Below are positions 58,117 to 64,000 of a stretch of DNA of 64,000 nucleotides, piece after piece. Origin of the DNA: CAG-170 sp022779365 (GTDB lineage Bacteria > Bacillota > Clostridia > Oscillospirales > Oscillospiraceae). Position 1 is the first letter of the stretch; each line of letters starts with the position of its first letter. A program made the position numbers and the translations under genes. Below the pieces are notes generated by a model. The model saw only the letters and a list, made by a program, of their open reading frames with translations, did not search any database and had not been told where the DNA came from. The stretch spans positions 14,444 through 78,443 of the forward strand of contig JALFSI010000026.1 of the NCBI GenBank assembly GCA_022779365.1. The letters are read 5' to 3'.

Positions 58117-58879
58117 TGTCCTTCTCCCGCAAGGCTGCCTTGAAAACACGGACACCCTTTGCACACAGCGCTGCCTCCGCCTCGTCAGGCATCTGCGCAT
58201 CTGTTACCACGGCGCTGATCCGATTGTCCAGCCCCATGGGGACGACACTCTGATGGGAAAATTTCACGCTTTCTGTCACAACAACGACCTGACTGGCATG
58301 CTCCGCCATATCCCGAACAGCCTGCACACGCAAGTGGTCATTGTTGGTAAAGCCCCGATCGGGAGAATAGCCGTCAGTACCCACGAACAGCTTATCTACA
58401 TAGAACTGCGATACACATACCCGCAGGATCGGTCCGACCATGACCTGTGCATCATTTTGAAAATCTCCGCCCAGCAGGACCACATGAATGCCATTGACCT
58501 TTCGGATATAGCTGGCAATAAAGGCGCTGTTGGTGATGATCTTGGCGCCGGGCTTCGTTTTCGCGATCTCCTCCGCCAGCAGGGCGCAGCAGCTCCCGTT
58601 TTCTATCATGACCGTTTCCCCGGGTGAGACCAGCTTCGCGGCCTCTCTGGCGATCAGCCGTTTTTCCTCATAGTGGAATGCCAGACGGTTGTTGATGTCA
58701 TCGTTTCCGCCAAAGCAGGCGTAGCCATGCTCCCGCCTGAGGATACCACGGCTTTCCAGAGCGTCCAGATCCTTGCGAATGGTGACCTGGGACACGCCGA
58801 CCTGCTCGGCTAAGGACGTGACCTCCATTTTTCCATGCTGGGAAAGCAGCTCCAGAATCATTGTTTCACGCTTCTTCAA
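58106..58879 (-). CDS. DeoR/GlpR-family regulator
   Basis: A 257-residue DeoR regulator. The HTH is at about 5-55 (ETMILELLSQHGKMEVTSLAEQVGVSQVTIRKDLDALESRGILRREHG). The sugar-phosphate-sensing domain contains NGSCCALLAEEI, LLGGDFQ and DKLFVGTDGYSPDRGFTN. The start is an unusual TTG (58879) with GAGGAGGG seven bases upstream; a 27-codon upstream ATG lacks an SD. Phosphorylated sugar is the usual inducer. The likely sites are the TTACGAACG motifs at 53969 and 54190. Confidence 0.9.
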   Translation of the reverse strand: MKKRETMILELLSQHGKMEVTSLAEQVGVSQVTIRKDLDALESRGILRREHGYACFGGNDDINNRLAFHYEEKRLIAREAAKLVSPGETVMIENGSCCALLAEEIAKTKPGAKIITNSAFIASYIRKVNGIHVVLLGGDFQNDAQVMVGPILRVCVSQFYVDKLFVGTDGYSPDRGFTNNDHLRVQAVRDMAEHASQVVVVTESVKFSHQSVVPMGLDNRISAVVTDAQMPDEAEAALCAKGVRVFKAALREKDNEA

Positions 58880-58925
58880 CGGAAAACCCTCCTCGCTTGA
58901 TACCTGTCTTAAATTATACCACTTT

Positions 58926-60104
58926 TCAACTGCATTTGCCATAGGATTCTCGCTTTTCAAAAAGACGATCGGTCAATTCTGTTGCCGTCACCGCCAGAAG
59001 CAGACAGATCAGTAAAAATCCCGGATAAATGGACGTGCCCAGATATGCTGCCAACATACCGAACAGCGGAGGGAAAAATGTGCTTCCCACATACGCGAGC
59101 GCCATTTCCAAGCCCATCACCTGCTGTGACAGCTCCGCGCCGAAGTAAAACGGCGTGGCGTGCAGCATGGCGGGATAGATGGGCGCAAACCCAAGCCCGA
59201 TCAGGCAAACACCGCCCATCGCCAGCCATGCGCTGCCGGAGCACCAAGTCAGGAGCATCCCCAGCGCGGAAATACCCAGCCCTGCGCGGATGAGCTGCCG
59301 GTCTGACCAGCGCTTTGCCGCAAAGCCGGCAAAAAACCGTCCTACAGTAAGCGCGCCGAAATACAATGTAGAGGTCAGTGCCACATCCGAGGTGGAGATG
59401 CCGCAGCGGTCATGCACAAAGGTCGCACCCCACAGCCCGGCGGTCGTTTCCATCGCATTGTAGAGAGCAAAGCCGCACAGCAGCGGCAGCACGTCCCTGC
59501 GGCGGAAAATATGCCCGACGCATATGGGGGCGGCTCTTTGGTGACCTCCCGCACCGCCGGACGCCCTGCCCCATAGGGGGAGCGTACAGATCAGAATGAC
59601 GCACAGGGCGCACACCACGGCGGAAATAAGACCGTATCCCGTCCGCCATGAAGCGCCTGTCCGCAAGGAGGCTGCAACGAGCATCGGTCCGACGGAAGCG
59701 CCGATGCCCCAAAAGCAGTGCAGCCAGCTCATGTGCTTCGCCTCATAATGCAGCGCCACAAAGTTGTTCAGCGCCACATCCGCCGCTCCTGCCGCAAGCC
59801 CCATCGGGAGCGCGCAAAGAAACAGCCCCTCTACACCAGGAGAAAGCGCAAAGCCTAAAAGTGCTCCGGCGGTCATCAGTACACTGATGACGGTCACTCT
59901 CGCCACGCCGAGCCTGCGTACGATACGATCCGCCAGAACGCTGGACGCCACCGTCCCGGCGGTCACGGTCATGGAGAGATAGCCCACCAGCGACACATCG
60001 GCGCCGAGCTCCATCTGCATCTGCGGCCAGATGCTTCCCAGAACGGAATTGGGAAGTCCCAGACCGACAAAGGAAAGATAAATGATCACAAGCAGCGCAG
60101 TCAT
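58926..60104 (-). CDS. MFS transporter
   Basis: A 392-residue, twelve-helix major facilitator protein: SFVGLGLPNSVLGSIWPQM, DRIVRRLGVARVT between helices 2 and 3, and LCFWGIGASVGPML. It resembles the FucP/sugar-type and YbjJ-like groups of MFS. I start at 60104 behind AAGGGGGG. It is first gene of a minus-strand MFS-deoR-lactonase unit and diverges from the AraC gene. Substrate export or a second uptake route are both possible. Confidence 0.9.
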   Translation of the reverse strand: MTALLVIIYLSFVGLGLPNSVLGSIWPQMQMELGADVSLVGYLSMTVTAGTVASSVLADRIVRRLGVARVTVISVLMTAGALLGFALSPGVEGLFLCALPMGLAAGAADVALNNFVALHYEAKHMSWLHCFWGIGASVGPMLVAASLRTGASWRTGYGLISAVVCALCVILICTLPLWGRASGGAGGHQRAAPICVGHIFRRRDVLPLLCGFALYNAMETTAGLWGATFVHDRCGISTSDVALTSTLYFGALTVGRFFAGFAAKRWSDRQLIRAGLGISALGMLLTWCSGSAWLAMGGVCLIGLGFAPIYPAMLHATPFYFGAELSQQVMGLEMALAYVGSTFFPPLFGMLAAYLGTSIYPGFLLICLLLAVTATELTDRLFEKRESYGKCS

Positions 60105-60223
60105 AGAAATCCCCCCTTGCCTTTTGCGCAATTTGCAGTATCATTATATTGACAAGATATGAAAAGCACTACCATTATCTCGCCATTTTTTTGCATAATC
60201 ACGCCATTTTCAAGGAGCTGCCT

Positions 60224-61138
60224 ATGGAATACTGTCATTTCGTCAATGTCGATCCCGAAACGAAGCAGGAGCGGATGCACCATATCACGCCCGATTTTCC
60301 CTACGGTGCGGACCTGTGTGATCTGCATATTTTCCCCGGGAATATGTTTCCGTGGCACTGGCATCGAGAGCTGGAGGTCTTCTATATGCGAAGGGGGTCT
60401 CTGACGTATCACCTGCCCTGCAGCGCGGTCACCTTTTCACAGGGAGAGGGCGGCTTTATCAACAGCAACATCCTGCATAAGACCACCTGTGCCCCAGAGG
60501 ACGCCTGCATACAGGAAGAACAGCAGTTTTCACCGGAGTTCGTGGGGGTCAACAGCCTGCTCCTGCGCAAGTATGTGCAGCCCATCGTATCCTCATCGGA
60601 GCTTCCCTTTGTAAAGCTCGACCCGTCCACAGCGGCGCATCGCCCACTTCTGGAGCTTCTGTGCGGGTGCTACCGTCTGTATGAGGAAAAGCCGGAGGGG
60701 TATGAGCTGGAGCTTCAGCAGCGGCTTCTGCAATTCTGGAAACTTCTGTTTGCACTGACGCAGCCGCTTCATAAAAGCGGGCATACCTCCGCGGACGATC
60801 AGCGGATCAAGCAGATGCTCACCTTCATCGCTGCCCATTACGCGGAGCCCCTACATCTGAGCCAGATCGCCGCCTCCGCATATATAAGTCCCAGAGCCTG
60901 CGGGCGGTGCTTTCAGACCCAGCTTGGAACGACGCCCACCGCCTATCTGACGGACTATCGAACGCAGCAGGCAGGGCAGCTTCTTGCAGACACCTCTCTG
61001 TCCGTCGGGGAGATCGCGCTGCAATGCGGTTTTTGCAGCAGCAGCCATTTTTCCCGCGTTTTCAGGGAGAAAACGGGGCTGAGCCCCAAGCTCTACCGCG
61101 CGCAGTGCCGAAAAAAAAGATGCCCGGACAGGCCGTGA
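60224..61138 (+). CDS. AraC-family regulator
   Basis: A 304-residue AraC protein. The N-terminal cupin is at about 30-120 (HIFPGNMFPWHWHRELEVFYMRRGSLTYHLP) and the double HTH at about 200-300 (LHLSQIAASAYISPRACGRCFQTQLGTTPTAYLTDYRTQQAGQLLADTSLSVGEIALQCGFCSSSHFSRVFREKTGLSP). AAGGAG lies eight bases before ATG 60224. It is divergent from the MFS gene and likely a sugar-dependent activator for the locus. Confidence 0.92.
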   Translation: MEYCHFVNVDPETKQERMHHITPDFPYGADLCDLHIFPGNMFPWHWHRELEVFYMRRGSLTYHLPCSAVTFSQGEGGFINSNILHKTTCAPEDACIQEEQQFSPEFVGVNSLLLRKYVQPIVSSSELPFVKLDPSTAAHRPLLELLCGCYRLYEEKPEGYELELQQRLLQFWKLLFALTQPLHKSGHTSADDQRIKQMLTFIAAHYAEPLHLSQIAASAYISPRACGRCFQTQLGTTPTAYLTDYRTQQAGQLLADTSLSVGEIALQCGFCSSSHFSRVFREKTGLSPKLYRAQCRKKRCPDRP

Positions 61139-61157
61139 ACCTGTCCGGGGCGTATGC

Positions 61158-61922
61158 TCAGTGAAAGGTGCAGTTCAGCCCTTCATCCAGAAATATCTTC
61201 TGGTAATTGCCGAGGACTTCTGGATGGAGCTGCTTGACGGTCTCCATTTCATAGGGGATGCCGAGCTGCGTGTATTTGTTCTGACCGAACTGGTGGAACG
61301 GAAGCAGATGCACCTCCCGCACGCCCGCCTGCCGCAGATACGCCGCCATGGTCTTTGCCGCGGCAAGGCTGGTGTTAAATCTGGGGATCACCGGGATGCG
61401 GGCGATCACCGGCTTGCCCGCACGCAAAAGCTGCTGTAAATTCTCGAGGATCACGTCATTATAGACGCCAGTGCCCGCGAAGTGCGCCTCCCTGTCCGCA
61501 TGCTTGAAGTCAAACAGAAACAGATCGATGTGCTCCATAAACGCGGCGAAACGCGCCGGACTTGCATAGCCGGTCGTTTCCACGGCAACGTGGATGCCCT
61601 CCGCCCTCGCGGTGTCCGCCAGCTCCATGGCAAAGTCCGCCTGCTGGAGCACCTCGCCGCCGGATAGGGTCATGCCGCCGCCGGATTCGTCATAAAAGGG
61701 CTTATCCTTGCGCACCTCGCACAGGACCTCCTCTACGGTATATTCCCTGCCGGAGTAGGTCTCGTCCTCCATGGCGTCCGCGATGGCGGCGTTGCGGTTC
61801 TGCGATTCCGGGTTGGAGCACCATTTGCATTGCAGCGGGCAGCCCTTGAAAAAAACCGTAGTTCGGATGCCGGGACCGTCGTTGATACTGAATTTCTGAA
61901 TGTTGAACAGTTTGCCTGTCAT
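61158..61922 (-). CDS. Glycyl radical enzyme activating protein
   Basis: This radical-SAM activase installs the glycyl radical. The 254-residue protein has GPGIRTTVFFKGCPLQCKWCSNPES with the Cx3Cx2C cluster (C28, C32, C35), and MTLSGGEVLQQADFAMEL. No extra CxxCxxC ferredoxin clusters lie between Cys35 and the GGE motif, unlike most dehydratase activases; this is the compact PflA-like form. It is encoded 4.5 kb from its presumed target, on the opposite strand. The start is chosen by homology; M 61934 is possible. Confidence 0.93.
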   Translation of the reverse strand: MTGKLFNIQKFSINDGPGIRTTVFFKGCPLQCKWCSNPESQNRNAAIADAMEDETYSGREYTVEEVLCEVRKDKPFYDESGGGMTLSGGEVLQQADFAMELADTARAEGIHVAVETTGYASPARFAAFMEHIDLFLFDFKHADREAHFAGTGVYNDVILENLQQLLRAGKPVIARIPVIPRFNTSLAAAKTMAAYLRQAGVREVHLLPFHQFGQNKYTQLGIPYEMETVKQLHPEVLGNYQKIFLDEGLNCTFH

Positions 61923-62101
61923 GCGCCTGCACATCCCTTCCTGATCTGTGCTTATTATACCGGGCGGGGCTGGCTGTGTAAAGAGTTCGTTTTCATTCGC
62001 ATAAAAAATATTTTCGTATGGAGTTTTTCCGTTTGCGAAGATTGACAGAGCCTTGCAAAAAGCCTATAATCAAACCATCAAAAAACGGAGGGAGAGCAGC
62101 T

Positions 62102-63085
62102 ATGCTTCGTTATGCGATCGTGGGTACCAACTGGCTGAGCCATATCTATTATCACGCCATCGAGGCGGCGGGAGATCGGGTGGCTGCCGTCTGCTCCCGC
62201 AGCCGGGAACGGGCGGCGGAGCTTGGTCAGGGCAAGGCTCTTGTGTATACCGAGCTGGACGCAATGCTGAAAAACCCGCACATTGACGTCGTGTACCTCT
62301 GCATCCCAAACGTCCTGCACGCGGATGCGGCGCTACGCTGCCTGCGGGCAGGCAAGCACGTGCTGTGCGAAAAGCCCGCCACCGTCAGCGCCGCTGAGAT
62401 GGAGGAGATCCTCCATACAGCGCGGACCGAAGGGCGCATCTTTGCCGAGGCGGTGATGAATTTCTACTCCCCGGTCACAGACCGGCTGCGCGCGGAGCTG
62501 GCGCAGGATTCAGTAGTCTCCGCCCGGCTTGACTACAGCCAGCGCTCCAGCAAGCTGGACCGGCTGCGTGCGGGCGAGCGCATCACGAGCTTTGACCGGG
62601 CGCTCTACGGCGGCGTGCTGACAGACCTTGGCTGTTATGTGCTGCATTTTGCGGTCAACCTGTTCGGCGCGCCCAAAAAGCTGGACGCCTCCGCCGTCTT
62701 CCTCGGCGAGGTGGACGGTACGGACGTGCTCACGCTGCACTATGACGGCTTTGACGTGAGCGTCACCGTATCCAAGTGCGCACACAGCATGATCGGCAGC
62801 GAAATTCAGTGTGATCGCGCCACCTACACGCTCAAGAACCTGTCCGTGGTGCTCGGCGTGGAGAAGCACACCATGGATACCTGCGAGGAATATGACTGCG
62901 GCATTTCCTGCCCCGGCTGGCCGATCGCCAACCCGGCGATGCTCCCCGGCGTGCAGGAGCGCGTCGTGCGCCGCTTCGACCGCTGGGTGTGCGGCGAGGA
63001 TCTTGCGGCGCAGCAGCGGCTGCTGCAGCAGTCGCTGACCGTTCAGAAGCTGATCGAGGAAGCACACCGGCAGATAGGCTATTGA
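62102..63085 (+). CDS. Gfo/Idh/MocA-family oxidoreductase
   Basis: A 327-residue NAD(P)-dependent sugar oxidoreductase: Rossmann start YAIVGTNWLSHIYYHAIE, NVLHADAALRCLRAGKHVLCEKPAT (catalytic Lys in EKP), FAEAVMNFYSP, and GGVLTDLGCYVLHFAVNLFG with the conserved D..C..H segment. Members oxidise or reduce sugars, inositols and anhydro-sugars. CGGAGG precedes ATG 62102. It is followed 40 bases on by the lyxose isomerase-type gene. Confidence 0.9.
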   Translation: MLRYAIVGTNWLSHIYYHAIEAAGDRVAAVCSRSRERAAELGQGKALVYTELDAMLKNPHIDVVYLCIPNVLHADAALRCLRAGKHVLCEKPATVSAAEMEEILHTARTEGRIFAEAVMNFYSPVTDRLRAELAQDSVVSARLDYSQRSSKLDRLRAGERITSFDRALYGGVLTDLGCYVLHFAVNLFGAPKKLDASAVFLGEVDGTDVLTLHYDGFDVSVTVSKCAHSMIGSEIQCDRATYTLKNLSVVLGVEKHTMDTCEEYDCGISCPGWPIANPAMLPGVQERVVRRFDRWVCGEDLAAQQRLLQQSLTVQKLIEEAHRQIGY

Positions 63086-63125
63086 GCCATGAAAGCCGCC
63101 GGAACAGGATATTGGAGGAAGCTAT

Positions 63126-63815
63126 ATGAAACGTTCGGAGATCAACAGAGCGCTGAAGGAGCTGGAGTCGATGTGCCGGAAGCACTGCTGCTATCTGCCG
63201 CCCTTCTGCGGCTTTACGCCGGAACAGTGGCAGACGCTCGGGCATGAGTACGACGAGGTGCGCGAGTGTATGCTCGGCTGGGACATCACGGACTACGGCA
63301 AGGGCGATTTTGACAAATTCGGCTTTTCGCTCATCACCATCCGCAACGGAAACCGTGCCATGGCTGACAAGTATCCCAAGGTCTACGCGGAAAAGCTGCT
63401 GTATCTGAAGGAGGGTCAGTACGCGCCAAACCACTTTCACTGGTACAAGACGGAGGACATCATCAACCGCGGCGGCGGCAATGTGCTCATCCGGGTCTAT
63501 AACTCCCTGCCTGACGAGGAGATCGACTATGAAAGCGACGTCACCGTCCACACGGATGGGCGTGCCTATCACGTCCCTGCCGGAACGCAGATCCGCCTGA
63601 CGCCGGGCGAGAGCATCCATGTGCAGCAGCGGCTGTATCACGATTTTTCCGTGGAGGAAGGGACGGGCGCGGTGCTGCTGGGTGAGGTCAGCCAGTGCAA
63701 CGACGACAATACGGACAATCGCTTCAATCCCCCGGTCGGACGCTTCCCCAGGATCGAAGAGGACGAGCCCCCCTACCGTCTGCTCTGCAACGAATACCCC
63801 GCTGCAAAGGAATGA
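63126..63815 (+). CDS. D-lyxose isomerase-type cupin
   Basis: This 229-residue protein matches the D-lyxose/D-mannose isomerase family (DUF1498): GWDITDYGKGDFDKFGFSLITIRNG, YAEKLLYLKEGQYAPNHFHWYKTEDIINRGGG with metal ligands HxHxxxxE, and HVQQRLYHDFSVEEGTGAVLLGEVS with the last His. It would interconvert an aldose and ketose. TTGGAGGAAG precedes the ATG. It is the last gene of the unit, followed by a terminator. Confidence 0.9.
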   Translation: MKRSEINRALKELESMCRKHCCYLPPFCGFTPEQWQTLGHEYDEVRECMLGWDITDYGKGDFDKFGFSLITIRNGNRAMADKYPKVYAEKLLYLKEGQYAPNHFHWYKTEDIINRGGGNVLIRVYNSLPDEEIDYESDVTVHTDGRAYHVPAGTQIRLTPGESIHVQQRLYHDFSVEEGTGAVLLGEVSQCNDDNTDNRFNPPVGRFPRIEEDEPPYRLLCNEYPAAKE

Positions 63816-63820
63816 AATAC

Positions 63821-63852
63821 AAAAAGGCTTCCGCTTTCGCGGAAGCCTTTTT
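63821..63852 (+). terminator. Terminator after the isomerase gene
   Basis: AAAAAGGCTTCCGC pairs perfectly with GCGGAAGCCTTTTT around TTTC. Repeat copy F begins at the next base. Confidence 0.93.
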
Positions 63853-64000
63853 CAGCCTGTCGAAAAAGCCTCGCAGAGTTTTGCGCCCGCAGGCGCAAAA
63901 ATGATTCAGATCATTTTCTGCGGCGGCGTGTACGTCGCAGAAAATACAATACAGGCTGCAAGTGTGGAATTTGTGTGCCAGCGGCACACAAATTATGCGC
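63853..64000 (+). repeat. Dispersed repeat, copy F (cut by window edge)
   Basis: It starts CAGCCTGTCGAAAAAGCC and shows the GCGCCCGCAGGCGC hairpin, the ATGATTCAGATCAT palindrome, TTTTCTGCGGCGGCGTGTACG and the TTTGTGTGCC/GGCACACAAA hairpin before the window ends. The terminator stem abuts its left end. Confidence 0.9.

Overview
The window looks like chromosome from a high-GC, spore-forming member of the Clostridia, most likely an Oscillospiraceae/Ruminococcaceae gut anaerobe. This is inferred from gene content only: sigma-G beside a YlmC/YmxH-type gene, HPr kinase, NrdR, a FeoA-FeoB fusion, BrnQ, DUF1540/DUF1858/DUF6110/DUF5685 proteins typical of Clostridia, SD-led genes and frequent 4-bp ATGA overlaps. 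I see no rRNA, tRNA, CRISPR array, transposase or phage genes.

Layout. Positions 1-5400 hold the 5' part of ruvC, a DUF421/DUF4363 pair, nrdR, a YihY-type membrane protein, and DUF5685, J-domain and DUF1540 proteins. Positions 5400-18030 hold rpe, a tandem-hairpin element, an XpaC-TelA-TPM operon, an HTH-TPR regulator, a phosphoribosyltransferase, plsY, M18 and M29 aminopeptidases, DegV and a divergent LysR/BrnQ pair. Positions 18078-25800 are conserved housekeeping: yebC, Nif3-like, trmK, DUF1858, tsf, rpsB, a ylmC-like gene, sigG, hprK and rpmB. Positions 26100-35120 hold an amidohydrolase, a collagen-like spore-surface protein with its glycosyltransferase, PlsC, an NCS2 purine permease, a phosphopantetheinyl transferase, feoAB and a small Cys-rich partner. 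Positions 35120-44000 hold an aminotransferase with a structured leader, a broken MBL hydrolase, a metal operon (DUF6110, P-type ATPase, ZIP), yedF-DUF3343-desulfurase and two DNA-alkylation repair genes. Positions 44060-46830 are a gene graveyard with five decayed remnants around an intact TetR regulator and an ECF S-component.

Positions 46860-63815 form a large accessory sugar locus. It holds an ABC importer (binding protein, ATPase, two permeases), a ROK kinase, a shikimate-dehydrogenase-like oxidoreductase, a glycyl radical enzyme and a separately encoded activase. It also holds a beta-propeller lactonase, DeoR and AraC regulators, an MFS transporter, a Gfo/Idh/MocA oxidoreductase and a D-lyxose isomerase-type cupin. 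Several divergent units share the region. Two perfect-spacing promoters and repeated TTACGAACG motifs lie between the kinase operon and the radical enzyme. The genes fit import, phosphorylation and radical dehydration or ring-opening of a sugar or anhydro-sugar; the substrate is not proven.

Two other things stand out. First, a dispersed intergenic repeat occurs six times. Its two full copies are both exactly 235 bp and are flanked by direct duplications of hairpin (terminator) sequences. Second, several highly structured intergenic segments (6374-6502, 25861-26097, 35166-35279) match no RNA family I recognise.
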